In this document: positions 41,795-55,539 of the stretch, piece after piece
How positions within the stretch are numbered: the stretch's first letter is position 1
Layout: the number at the start of each line of letters is the position of its first letter
Source: Cystobasidium ongulense
Taxonomy: Eukaryota; Basidiomycota; Cystobasidiomycetes; Cystobasidiales; Cystobasidiaceae
Assembly: GCA_022835595.1 (NCBI GenBank)
Contig: BQUP01000001.1
Span: 2,232,001-2,296,000 of the forward strand
Length of the DNA stretch: 64,000 nt
Reading direction: 5' to 3'
Notes under the pieces: generated by a model
The model's input: only the letters and a program-made list of their open reading frames with translations
The model's database searches: none
What the model was told of the DNA's origin: nothing
Made by a program: the position numbers and the translations under genes

Positions 41795-43128
41795 TCACCG
41801 GCCATCATGATCATAAGGATAAGCAGTCTGCGTCGAGCTAATTTGTTGCATGTATGGTCCACTCCCGTGAGCGCCCGAGTTTGTAGTTCCATACGTAGAC
41901 GATCCATTCTGTCCCAATAGACCTTGAGAATATCTCCCGCTATCTGTCCTTCCATCATAAAGATTCGAAGTTTGAACTTCATCCCATGTATCTTCGGTCA
42001 CGCTCTTCCAAGCGTAATAAAAGAATATGGCTGCTATTATTGTGCATAGAGTTGAGATGAAAGATCCATCTACGCTGCTACTGCTGCTCCGGCAGATCGA
42101 TTGTGAAAGTGCCCATAGCGCGACTTGCGAGAGGATGAAGAAGAAGAGTGCCGCAGTGTAGAGGACTGTTTGCGAAAATCAATGAATACATGTCAGCTTG
42201 TCATTCTAGCAACTATATCGATAAGGCCATGAAGAGCTGAAAAGAATGAACTCACGCAATGGCCTACGTTCCCTTAGGAACATCCCACTAACCCACGCTC
42301 CCACGATAACGGCGAACAATACAAACAATCCACAAAAGATGAATAAGAAGACGTATAAAGCTGAATTATGTAATTTTTCAGGAGTAGTATCAAAATAACC
42401 CGATATACTGAAACCAGTATCCAAGCAAATATAAGTGAATCCAATAAAGAAAAGGAAAGACATTATTGAATAAGGAATAATTGAAGCTCTTGTACCGTCT
42501 TCTATTAATTGTACTTGAAGGAAAACACTCCATGCTAGTGTCCAGAATCTGGTATCAGACGATCAGAGGTAAGCATTGTGCCCCAAGTTATCTGTAGAAA
42601 GACAAGCAGACTTACAAGACCAACACTAAGCCTAATTGTATCGACGTCACCCAAACTATGCCCGCTGAATTTTGTTTAATGAATGAGCCTTTGAACGAGA
42701 AAATAAACAGTCTTAGCATCGCAATTTTAGTGTTGTACGCGCTGAATAAACTTACCCGTCGACAGTAACTGAAACAGGTACTGCAGCGCAAAAACAATAT
42801 AGAATGTTCTAATCTCCCATCTCGCCACTGCGGCCGCTCGTTTGCTCGCCAAAACCGCGAGGACGATACCGAGGATGATAGCGAATATGCACGCTACGAT
42901 ATTAGGAGTGTTCCCCACTGACCCTGGGTAGCCACCTGCGCTTGCCATGCGAGGTATCGCGCATACTGCACGTAGACCTATTCCCGACGAGGCTATCGCT
43001 ACGTCAAAAGAAAGTGGATCCGTCGCACGGTCGGGTAATGCCAATGCTGAGGGATATTGAGAGGGTGATAGGAGTGTTATTTGTTGTTTGAGGAGAAGAG
43101 AGCATACGGGCATCTGGAAATTCATCAT
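41795..43128 (-). CDS. Chitin synthase export chaperone Chs7-like
   Basis: Starts MMNFQMPVCSLLLKQQ (the second Met at 43125 is equally possible) and ends AYPYDHDGR. The N-terminal Cys-Ser-Leu stretch, AVCAIPRM, NIVACIFAIILGIVLAVLAS, VWVTSIQLGLVLVLFWTLAW, QVQLIEDGTRASIIPYSIM and FIGFTYICLDTGFSISGYF match the seven-span CHS7 family. Chs7 is an ER membrane chaperone needed for export of chitin synthase III (Chs3); basidiomycetes carry several paralogues. Four or five exons with 60-80 bp introns. The cytosolic tail (TWDEVQTSNLYDGRTDSGRY onward) is polar and Gly/Ser/Tyr-rich. Which paralogue this is, and whether it serves Chs3, cannot be told. Confidence 0.88.
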
Positions 43129-44805
43129 AGACAGACAACGACAAAAGCAACCATCGGGATGGTCAGCGCGTTGCTCCCCTCAAAATATACGCAACAGTCC
43201 CCGTTCGAAGAGGTGAATGATGTCCGCTGCACTCACCGATGGGACGTTTCGACATATCTCATGCCAGTCGCCGAATGCGAATGACCGGACCATCCTGTCT
43301 GGTCGCTATGAGTATGCTGGGTTGTATGGATGCGTGTGCTCAGTCGACGAGTTCGAGGGGCCGATGTTGATCTGGAAAACGAGTGTGGGCGAATTTGCAC
43401 TGCTGCTTGAAGGGTGATGCGTATGAATATAGGCCAACAACTCAGACGAGTCTTGCTGTTGCTGCTGTGCTGCTTGCAATCCTGTCTGTCGTCAAGTCGA
43501 GCGGGCGCTGTTTGCAGCGGAACCAGACGAGACGATGCACGATCCGAGCGAGTGAAGTGGGCGAGTCGAGATAGAACACGGAGTGCTCAGAGTGGTTGAT
43601 GGAGTGTATACACTGTCTAGTCTAGAGCGGTGTCGTGTGCGATGCTGCTGTGCTGTGCGGTCTGCTGGTCGAGTCGAATGTCCAGCCTCCTCTAGGTACG
43701 AGCAATGTATGTATGGATGATCCTCGCGCGTACTTGCCGTTCAACGCAGCAGTGATGGCTGTAGCTTGATGCTGTCGAGCGTTCGACGTCTCCAGTCTGT
43801 CTATCTGCCTATTCCGTCCACCTCCAGTCCAGCCTGTCTCCCGTTCGATGCTGCTGTCTGGCGCGTGTAATGGATGGATGGGAGCACAATTGAAAGGCGT
43901 CCGTGTCCAGCTCGAGGTTGTTGATGTCGGTGGTAGATCAAAAGAGTGTGTTCGCAGTCACTAATAGCCCCAATTGCTCTCTAGCCTTGCAGTAGTAATG
44001 ATCTGCTGGATGTTGTATGTGTGTAACTATTCAAGCTGTGGAATGCCGTGCTCAAAGTGCGCCAGTTTCTGAGATTGGCAGGTTTCAACTGTCGGGGAAG
44101 CTGGAAGCAGCTCCAATACGAGAAGTATTCCATTCTCATACAATTGTACACTGCTAGACATGTACACTCAACTCCAATCCCTTCGTTGTACTACTTTCAC
44201 CTGCGCGCCACTTCACCTCGAACTGCTTCTTGTTAAGACGTGGAGAGTCTTTCTTTCTGCCTCTCTCTTCGCCTTCACACATTAACAGCATCACTCCTCG
44301 AATGGACAATGGCATGGATAGTTGGCTAATGCGAACCGTCCTTCGTGGCTGCACTGAACCAACAGCTGCCAGGACGAGCCACTTTTTTCACCACGCGCTC
44401 ATGATCAGACGATACATTCGTTCGCATCGTCGAGCAAGCGCAGTCAGCTCCTCAGAGAACGCCCAAGGCTTGATGTGTTACAACTCGCACCACTGCTTCC
44501 CGTCTGGCTTGACGCGCAGTCAGACACGCCGTTGGAAGCAAGAACAGGCGAAGATGGCAATTCGGGCCAATTCTATGAGGGTCGATTGGACACAATAGCT
44601 TCACGAAAGGGTACAATGGTGCAGTCGAGAACAGTCAATTGAAAATGCTACAAATCAGGAGACAAGAAGACATAATAACAATGCATGAAAAGGCTATCTG
44701 CAGACGATAAACTATTCGCAAGGAAGGAAGACAGGCTTAATTCAAGTTGTGACAGAAAGAAAGTGAACATCCAAACACGCTGGGTCGTGAATAATTGTTC
44801 AATGA
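43129..44805. other. 1.7 kb non-coding region upstream of the CHS7-like gene
   Basis: It lies between the CHS7-like start and the stop of the next minus-strand gene. Rich in TGCTG/GTCTG words, with no convincing frame on either strand. It may be an extended promoter or long 5' leader. I see nothing else. Confidence 0.5.
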
Positions 44806-46070
44806 TCAGAGTGTATCATCAAAGCCTTCATCGTCAAAGTGGGCCTTTCTAGGACTGGCACGGGGGCTACCAGAGTCAAACTTGGACTTTCTTGGGCTTG
44901 ATAAAACGCTCTTCAGTCCCTTCTTAGGAATGGCGAAACCTGCGAGTCTTTTGGGAGTTCGTGGTGCTTGCGAAAGCGGAGATCGAGGGCTCTTGAAACC
45001 AACTTGCATGGAAGAAATGCTTTGCGCGACTTGAATACCTGGACTGTCGAGCTTGTTGTGCGCTCTCTTGAATGAAGAAACAGAAGGTGATTCCTTGCCG
45101 CCGCTAGACATCAATTTACGGAAGCCATGCTCTACAGCAAGCAAGAATGGAGAGCGTTCGCTCTTGCTGATGTTGTGACCGTGTTCGACTGTTGGCGATC
45201 CGGGAGATCTACATCCGAAAGGTGAAAGAAGGGCGGCACAAGGAGAAAACATTTGATCTTCGTGTATAGCTCCAGTGTCTGAGATTGGAGACCGGCAAGC
45301 TTTGGATCTCGACCCATCGTGACCGTGGTTCGCGGCGGTGAAACGGAGGTTGGACAAGCTGGCAGGCTTTTGGGTCCTGAATCGAGCTTGAGTTGGTTTG
45401 GGCTCAAGAGAGGCAGTTGACATCTTCGGAACATCAGTTCGCAACTTTCGATGCAGCTCAAAACCTCGTAACTTTGCGACCAAAGCAAGCCTTCCAGGAT
45501 GTCTTGTGGATTCTCCAAGTGAATTAGAGCCGGAAGGTGAAGCAAGTGCAAGCAGTCGCATTCTAGAATCGAAAGCTGCTGTGAACGGATCTTGAAGCGC
45601 TCCTGAGATGATATATCCACCTGCCGCAAAATCCGCTTGCTGTTCAAGGCGGTGCAAAGCGTGTTGTACGAGGATACCAGCAGACAAGAGGACGGCGATA
45701 CAACTTTCATTGGAGAAGTGCACAGTGATAGTTGAAGCGGCAGAAAACAGAGTGAGTTATGGGGAGAAATAGCAACGTCAGTCTTTGCCCTCTACAAAGA
45801 CAAAACAGAATCTCCGCACAGTCCCATGGAAACCTGCTATGCAATCCAAAAAACTCACAAGATGAATGTGGCACCTTCAAACAGAAAGTCAGATTGGTAC
45901 ATTTGACCATCATAATGGTGCATTTCAGCTCCCGGTGGTGTTTGAATTTGATTACCAGACGGCCAGCTAAGCTTAGCGGTCGAAAAATCGTGTGCAGTAC
46001 CAGTGATCTGTCCTTGAACACGGGAGGACAGCAAGGTCCAGCAAAGCGACGCGAGCATAGCTGGTAGCAT
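44806..46070 (-). CDS. Predicted single-pass membrane protein with signal peptide and SP-rich tail
   Basis: Two exons (46070-45859 and 45703-44806) give 369 residues. The N-terminus MLPAMLASLCWTLLSSRVQG looks like a signal peptide with cleavage near GQ. A short outer segment of about 50 residues follows (LSWPSGNQIQTPPGAEMHHY). The splice junction itself completes a hydrophobic span FIFCIAVLLSAGILVQHAL, which only appears after joining the exons. The remaining ~280 residues are basic and full of SP/TP motifs (KSPRSPLSQAPRTPKRL, SSPRKSKFDSGSPRASPRK) and end in an acidic DDEGFDDTL. This suggests a type I membrane protein with a cytosolic, phosphorylatable tail; proline-directed kinase control is inference. 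No family is recognised. Confidence 0.62.
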
Positions 46071-46383
46071 GGTCAGATGGGGGGAGTGGGGAGATGGTCA
46101 CAATTGTCAAGCAAAAGCAAGAGTGACCTGCGCATATCCCTCATTTCAGGGACGATGAAAACGAAAACTCCTGTACATCCTCCTCACGTTCAACCGTCCT
46201 GCAGTCATGGCAGTGATGCAAGGTTAGACGGCATTACAAGAAAAAGAAAAAGAAATGCATAGCCCGCAAACGGCGATTTTTGCCACGATACCTTGGACTC
46301 GCCTCTTTTGGAAAACGTATGAAGTATGTCGAACTGTTCACCATGTGCACATGTCCGCGCGCGTGACCTTTATACACCAGCCG

Positions 46384-46442
46384 CGCCATGACTGATGCAC
46401 TACAACTTCGCCATGACCGCTACACTGCAATCGCGCCATGAC
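46384..46442. repeat. Three 9-bp direct repeats spaced exactly 25 bp
   Basis: CGCCATGAC occurs at 46384-46392, 46409-46417 and 46434-46442, each start 25 bp after the last. The flanking bases are only partly conserved (ACTGC/ACCGC). A weaker TGAC at 46364-46367 keeps the same phase. The array lies in the 507-bp divergent promoter between the single-pass membrane-protein gene and the Arg/Ser-rich gene, 50-110 bp upstream of a TATA box. It may be a regulatory-site array or remains of a 25-bp tandem repeat. Confidence 0.75.
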
Positions 46443-46492
46443 TGCTTGACTGCAGGACTGAATTTGTGCAGCACGAATCCCACTCGCCAGTT

Positions 46493-46499
46493 TATAAAG
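46493..46499 (+). promoter_or_regulatory. TATA box of the Arg/Ser-rich protein gene
   Basis: TATAAAG in the context CAGTTTATAAAGAGG, 85 bp upstream of the ATG at 46578 and just downstream of the 25-bp phased repeats. Position and sequence are right for a fungal TATA element; this is inferred, not shown. Confidence 0.5.
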
Positions 46500-46577
46500 A
46501 GGGGCAATCACTATTATTTACATCTGTTTCCTTGTCCTCTCAGATACATCATAACCGGACGCGCGTCCCCTTGCAAT

Positions 46578-48118
46578 ATGTCCACATCTCCTCACAAAGG
46601 CGCTCCTGACACAAGACCAGCATCCTCACTACAGTCGATGGGTACCAAGTCAAGGGAAGGCCAGTGGTATCTAGGTTACCTGTCTCGTGTTGACGATTTC
46701 AAGCTTTTGCCGGATGTAGGCGCCCCTTGCTTGGACAGACCACTGTACAGTAATACTGACGCTACAATACTATCGCAGAAACAAGCTGGTACAACCAGTA
46801 GGGAGACCCACACCATCTCCGCATGGCAGGAAACATTACATTTTCTGCCTCCCGAGCAAAAGGAACGCCTCAACAATTATATCGAGTGGTACATGACTGG
46901 TCACATTCCTAGGTCTGATCGCAAAATGAGCAAAGAGTTCGGTAAAGTGAAATTCCTCATGAATAGACAGGGGGACACCAAGTTCAGAATTTCTGATAAG
47001 TCAGTATGTGACATAAAGCGTGACAGATGCCGGTGCTGACGAGCCTGTCGTGCGACAGATCTATGGAAAGAATTGACCAGGTATTGCGATCCAGAACTCC
47101 AACGCCAAATCGCAAAGTTGGCAGTAATGTGCCTGATACTAGAAGAGCCGGTGGCACACCACCACTTGAAGCTAAAAGTCAGTCTAGACCTCGATCCTCA
47201 GACGGGAACAACGCGAACAACGTCGGCGCTGGTACAGGAAGACTGATACGGCCTGTCCAATCTTCCCGCATGGCTACTGCGACCAGGGGGAGGGGGACGA
47301 TTTCACATAGCACAATCCAATCAGCAAATAGGATCACAGTGGCCAGAACAATTTCCCCCACAAACAGCAGTCGTAAATTTGCAATCAACGCTCTTGGACG
47401 TACTGGAACACAGAATCGTAGCAGTCGAAGTCGTTCGCCGGCTCAACATAATAAGTCTTCCGGCCGATCTAGAGAGTATGACAGTAGATACACCAGGAGT
47501 GCAGGCCCTTCTGACGAAGGTAGAAGAAGACGTTATGCCATGGACGAGTCTGAACGCTACAGCGATCCGATAGTTGGACTGTCAAACCAGCGATCCAGAG
47601 AAAGCAGCGCATCCTCAGGGCGACGGGTCCAGCCCCCTCAACATCCTCGGCCGCGCGGATCGTACCCTGTTCGCTCGGAACGTCCACCTGGCGTTTATTC
47701 CAGGAACCGGCCCTGGGAATATGACGATAGAAAGCCTGTGGCACGAGGCTCTTACACCAGTCTCGACCTTGACCGTTACGGATACGACCCTAGTATAGAC
47801 GGCGACAGGAGCAATATAACTGGCTTTGGAGTAAGCGGTCAGAAATCACATTCATTACCACGAAATGCCGGCAGATCGCGCAAGCAATACCCTCCAACAG
47901 CTCCCCCCGATTCTGGCCAAAGACCCGTGTTTACACAACAACCAGCCTATGAAAGAGATGGCTTCGAGCGCAGGGCTGACAACGATTATCTGTTTGATTT
48001 ACATCGTGGCCACGTCGAATATCTTCTTGATCAGTCAAACACGCCTGTTACTGGCGATCAATATGAACCTGGAGCCGATTATATCTTGATGATGAGGCGA
48101 GACGCTGATCTGAACTAG
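46578..48118 (+). CDS. Arg/Ser-rich protein of unknown function
   Basis: Two exons (46578-46999 and 47059-48118, one 59-bp intron) give 493 residues starting MSTSPHKGAPDTRPASSLQS. Residues about 70-150 look ordered and mostly helical (SAWQETLHFLPPEQKERLNN, YIEWYMTGHIPRSDRKMSKE, FGKVKFLMNR). The rest is Arg/Ser/Pro-rich with many RS, RG and RP pairs (RSSRSRSPAQHNKSSGRSRE), a composition seen in RNA-binding and splicing-associated proteins, and ends in an acidic, aromatic piece (YLFDLHRGHVEYLLDQ). No RNA-binding domain is recognised. Divergent to the single-pass membrane-protein gene. Confidence 0.7.
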
Positions 48119-48593
48119 TCCGCCTGAAAGTCTACGAGCCAGAGTAGCTACTTACTAGAGCTACTTCATATCGCGGATGGGGCTTACGTGTCTGGAGAGG
48201 AGCTTTCAAAATTGAATGACATTTCCACCCAAGATATGTGTATACAGACACATTTGCTGCATCCATGAGAATTTGCCGTACATACAATTTACCATAATAA
48301 CCCGACTCCAATGCTCTATTCCTACTTTACCCCCTTTGCCCATTGAAATATAGCGCGAAATAGCGAGAAAAACTACCAATCTGTGTCTGTGTGATGACCG
48401 CCAATGATCAGTGGATGTAACAGTAATACGCGCCCTCCAGTAACGCCAGTGCTGACGGTACGGTGGACTTGCAGAGCTTGCTCAGATGATGGTTACAGGA
48501 GGAAGAATCCAAAAGCACGCAAATGTCCTGTAAAGATCCGCATAGACATCCGCATTGCAACCAAGGTAAGTACAACTAAAAGCTACAAGACCT

Positions 48594-49841
48594 TCAGAAC
48601 CGCTGTCTCTGCCTCGCGGCAACCGTTCTGAGGTTATTATAAACCTTTCCAGGCGGTGATCCCAAAATGAGGGCACAGATAGCATCTCTAGCGACTTTGA
48701 TACTTGAAAAAGTACCAAGTATGTGAATTTTCTGATCTGCTAGAACGATTCTTGTTCTTGAAACATTTTCAATTGTAAATCTTGTTTTACCATCTTTTCC
48801 TGCTATACGACCTATTGCTCTTGAAAGATGATCCCCTGAAAGTGTTTTGACGTCTCGAATCTGTAGAATATCATATTAAAGAGATTAAGGTGCCGCTTGT
48901 TGCAACGAAGTTGTGGAGGCTTGACTTACCTCGAAAGTCTCTACGAAAAGATCTTCAATACGGAGAAGAGCAATAGCATCTTCTGCGCTGAAGCCTAGAC
49001 CATATGCTGATACAAAATCGACAGCTCGTTGAAGGATGGTGTTCGAGGGTTGTTGAGTATGCTTAGTAGTCTGTTGATTAGAAAGCGATTCGAGCAATCA
49101 GCCGTGAACCTCCATATGAACGCTGGTCGTGCAACATACCTTCATCTCAATGTTCTTCTTGTTGACGTTCATGCGGACCATGAGGCCACACTCGTCGACC
49201 AGAGGAGAGTAAATCTTGAGCCAGTCTCGTTTCAAAGGTGTCATGCGGTGTGGTGGAATCTACAGTGATTGAGCATTGACAAGCACGTGCAGGCAGGAGA
49301 GAATTTTCAGGTGGCGAGTGTGCAGTGCAAGGCAAGGAGAATCATCAGCATGGAATAGCAAGGGAAATAGCCTGGAGTAGCATTCGTTCAGACGCACCGA
49401 AACCTTCCGCGACTGTGTCTCTACCTTGCCTTGAACTTCCTTTGCTGACAATGCAGGAAACTTGAGCAAGCCTTGGTCTGCACCTGTAGCTCCACCTTCT
49501 GCGTTTGAAGAGCCTACCGGAGGCAGGAGCGTATTCGAATCAATCATAACTGCGTCATCATCGTCTTCTTCTTCTTCTTCGCCTCCAGCAGCATTGCTGT
49601 TCTCCTTGCTGGCTTCCGATGTGCTGGTAGCAGCTGGGCGAGCAGATTGCCATTCCCCGTCTCCCTCTACGCCATCGTCGTCTTCCATCTGAGCATCGTC
49701 TTGCTTGCTCGACTCTGCGATAGGGACCTTGCTGGTGCTTGCTACAGGGCTGCTTGCGCTCGCTGCATCGCTGAATGAGACGCTGCTCGTCGACTTCTGC
49801 GTCTTCTTGCCTTTGCTGAGGACTGCGGGCGAGACTACCAT
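48594..49841 (-). CDS. PNO1: KH-domain ribosome-assembly factor Pno1/Dim2
   Basis: Four exons. After an acidic, Ser-rich leader of about 145 residues ([14 protein letters not shown]), the conserved core begins [20 protein letters not shown] and [14 protein letters not shown], then [40 protein letters not shown], and the nearly invariant [34 protein letters not shown] and [18 protein letters not shown]. Pno1 recruits the dimethylase Dim1 and stays at the 3' end of 20S pre-rRNA with Nob1 during late 40S maturation; it acts in nucleolus and cytoplasm. Ends RQRQRF, where homologues end in similar basic residues. Divergent to MCR1 (405 bp). Confidence 0.97.
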
Positions 49842-50246
49842 GGTTGAGATGCGCGATCTAGGTAGTTCTAATACGAGTAAACCAGATGGTATGCTTCAAC
49901 TCGTGTCCTTCTGCTTTGTGATTGTCGGGAGGACTACTCGAATGCAGGTTTTTCTGGAGAATTGCCTGCAGTGGCGGTCAAGTTAGGCGGGCAGTGTGGA
50001 TTTGGCTTGCGGGCAAGCTTACAGCGGCGAAGGCTCGCATGGACAATGCGATGAGTCTACAATACAATACAGGATAGCCTGACTAAGCTATCTCTCGCCA
50101 TTGCAGGCCGTCTTGCTGCTTCCACCTATGCGCGATTCTCGATCATGCACGCTGTAGCAATGCCGCCATCAGATTGCAGGCCACCTTGAAGCCTTCTCTT
50201 TTCCCATCGACCTTCTCGTTACATCGCAGGCGCACACTCTCTCGCC

Positions 50247-51858
50247 ATGAACAGAGCACTCTTCTCCACCTTCGCACACTCGTCGCGATGTGCTGCGCCG
50301 CCTTCGCTGTCTGGGGTCAGTTTGCGTCCGCTTGACGGCTCTCCATTCGCCATTGCGGACGAGAGCTCGTTCATAGATGACAAGCATGCTGACTTGTTTG
50401 CTTCTCTCTTCCTCTCCATCCATCGCTGCTCTTATGTCTCGCATGGCCATGTCCCTGCTTCCCTGCCAATTGGCACCTTCCGACCCTCTCTCTATTGCTT
50501 GTCGTCATTGGTATTCGACTTCCCTAGGCTTCGCGACGATATGCTTCCACAGAAGCGGCAGGCGCAAAGAACTCTTCCAACCTAGCTAGTATTCTCGTAA
50601 GCTGCGCTATTACTTAGATGGATGGCCCAAAAGCTTACACCGCTCCTATCAGCTCGCCGTCGGAGTTGTTTCCGCCGGAGGATACTACTATCTCTCCAAG
50701 ACATCGCCCGAGACAATCGCTGCAGCCGAGAGAGCCGTCTCTGAAAAGACCGGAGTCAACGTCTCTGGCACTCCTCACACCACAAACTCGGCGCTAGACC
50801 CGAACAAATGGGTCAACTTCAAGCTCAAGGAAGTAAAGGTGAGAACTTGCTGTTTCATCCACTGCATTTACGAGGGCCTAGCTTAAGAGAACAACGCCAT
50901 GCAGCCATACAACTACAACACGTCTAGATTCGTCTTTGAGCTACCCGAAGGCACAGACTCCGGATTGACCGTTGCATCGGCGCTTCTGATGAAGCCGGCA
51001 GTTGAGGGTGAAGGTCTCGATGGCAAGGGCAAGCCTGCTATCAGGCCGTATACCCCAATCACCATGCCCGATGAGAAGGGACAGTACGCTCTTTCCGTTT
51101 CGATTTCAATATGTACGATATACTGACAGGACTTTTGTTCGCCTATTCAGCATGGACTTCTTAATCAAGAAGTACCCCGGCGGCGCATTGACACAGTACA
51201 TCCACTCTCTCAAGCCCGGTGCTGAAATCGCTTTCAAGGGTCCACTACCCAAACATGGTGAGTTTGAGTCCTGGCTCGGCCCAACGTAGTACATTGTCCT
51301 GACCAACTACTTTGTCACCTCAAGCCTGGAAAGCCAACGAGTTCGAGAGCATCGGTATGGTCGCTGGCGGTACCGGTATCACGCCCATGTGGCAAGTCAT
51401 CCAAGCTATCGACAGCAATCCCTCCGACAAGACCAAAGTCACTCTTCTCTTTGCAAACGTCAGCGAGAAGGATGTCTTGATCAAAGATGAGCTTGAGTCG
51501 CTCGCCAAGCGAAAACCCGAACAATTCAAGATTCTTCACGTTCTCGAGAAGCCTGAGAAGTCATGGAAGGGTCTCAAAGGATTCGTCGGGCACGATTCGC
51601 TTGCTCAAAATCTACCTCTTCCTGGTTTAGCGGACAAGACTAAGATCTTCGTCTGCGGCCCACCTCCTATGGTCGAAGTTGTTTGCGGTAACAAGGCATC
51701 ACCGAAAGATCAGGGACCACTGAAAGGTTACCTCGCTGATCTTGGATACCAGCCATCGCAAATCTACAAGGTAAGCGAGATTTCCTCGCCTCTGTTACCG
51801 CTTTAAGCAATGCTGACAATTTCTCATCCACAATATCTCGTCCATTCGACAGTTTTAA
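50247..51858 (+). CDS. MCR1: NADH-cytochrome b5 reductase, mitochondrial (Mcr1-like)
   Basis: Starts MNRALFSTFAHSSRC, a likely mitochondrial presequence. After an intron region that I could not fully resolve (about 50320-50640) the frame resumes SYQLAVGVVSAGGYYYL, a membrane anchor as in Mcr1. The FAD domain has KEVKPYNYNTSRFVFELPEG and the flavin motif IRPYTPI; the NADH domain has MVAGGTGITPMWQVIQ and VCGPPPM. The last exon codes a single Phe and stop (QIYKF), the usual C-terminus of cytochrome b5 reductases. The enzyme passes electrons from NADH to cytochrome b5 or ascorbate radical at the outer membrane/intermembrane space. Introns elsewhere are 50-90 bp and in phase. Confidence 0.92.
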
Positions 51859-52077
51859 ATGCTTGATAGACTTGCATAGATACCTTAATTAAGATTAGAC
51901 GAATGATAATTGTCATTGATAGGACACTGTCTAATAACAAGTGCCACAAAGCTTAGATGAGATCCCACATGTTCTGTCCCGTGGCTCGAGTCGCAATATA
52001 TTGCTACCTATGGGACGACCTGATATGAGACCTGCTGACCTACAACAACATGGCTGCGAAAAACTCTGCTTTACAAG

Positions 52078-52948
52078 TTAATGCTGTACTAAGCCGCTTG
52101 ATAGCTGATGATGGTCATCCAGCATAGTCCGAATCGTCTGTTGCAATTGACCATGCAAGTCCTCTGCGGAAATTGGGCAGCGTTATTAATGTCAACACGA
52201 AAGCTAGTTTCAGTACGTAAAACTTACCTGCTGTAGTGAGTATCTGCATATAATCGGCATTAACGACTTGCATTTCCGCCTCCAATTCTTGCAGTTCTTT
52301 ATCATGATCTTCAGCCTGCAAATCTGCCTCGTCTTTCTCTGACGCTTCTCCACCTTGCGATGTCTTATCTGCATTCGCTGAGTCTAATTTCAGATCTGAA
52401 GCAGAAGGAAGTACTGCGATGAGCGTTTCTATTTGCTTAGCTTTGTATAGCAGCTGTTCAGCTAGTTCTTGCTTTCTTTCTGAGCATGTTGAAGAGAGTT
52501 TCGATGCGCAAAGGTTCATGAATAAGATGCGATATGTAAACATAATCATTAGCTTGTATTAGAGCTGAGTCAGTGAGCTGAATCGCACCATTGAACACCT
52601 TTGGATCCTCGCTGTCTGGTATCGTCTGCGTGATCGGGAAATCAGGATTGACTTGCTTGAAGGTTGCTTTCTTCGTCAGATAGTCTATGCTATTGAACAT
52701 GATCCTGATGAGCTATGATGATACTACAGAGTCAGTGCTCTGAAGACAACTCTCTTCCGCTTTGGGTACCTGATCCGTCGCATCTTGCAATTGACTGAAA
52801 GCAGGATAGTCGGTCAGCACTAGGCTTGTAGGCCACGAAGAACGATGACAGCGAGCCAACGATCTACTCACGTAATGCGATCCCTGTACGTTCAAAGGAA
52901 TGTCAGACCACGAGCCTCGACGGTGTGTGTACTGTGGAAAGCTCACAT
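52078..52948 (-). CDS. MED21: Mediator subunit Med21 (Srb7)
   Basis: The reconstructed protein is about 165 residues: MDRITQLQDATDQLIRIMFN, then SIDYLTKKATFKQVNPDFPI, DSEDPKVFNERKQELAEQLL, KAKQIETLIAVLPS, an acidic Gln/Glu-rich middle, and a coiled coil ending MLDDHHQLSSGLVQH. RITQLQD at the start plus the KAKQIETLI-SLP segment are hallmarks of Med21, a core subunit of the Mediator middle module. The only start I can find needs an intron within the codon: AT at 52948-52947, intron 52946-52884, G at 52883. Exon 2 (52883-52872) is just 12 nt; exon 3 is 52794-52770; the following exons splice in frame. Confidence 0.88.
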
Positions 52949-53290
52949 GTGGCTCGTTTCTGTTGCGATTTCGTCGGACAGCGGCATAGCAGACACGCTT
53001 GAGCTGTTACCGCTGGCTTGAAACAGACACCGAGGAGGAGACTCTGAGCTTGAGCATCCCGCTCTGATGCTGTCGACTGTTAAATTATTTGCTTGCAAGG
53101 ATTTGGAGTGGAACCAAGGCACGTGCCATTTGTAGCGGCTCTGTTGAAGGCGACCGAACAGCTTTGAACGGGAGTGTAGGCAAGCTACCTGATTGTTGAA
53201 CACCAGAGTGCTATGCTATTAATCACAACAACAGGTAGACACTAGGAGCTTGGCCCGCAATACCACATGGGAATCTACATATAAAGCTAC

Positions 53291-55539
<2,249 letters not shown>

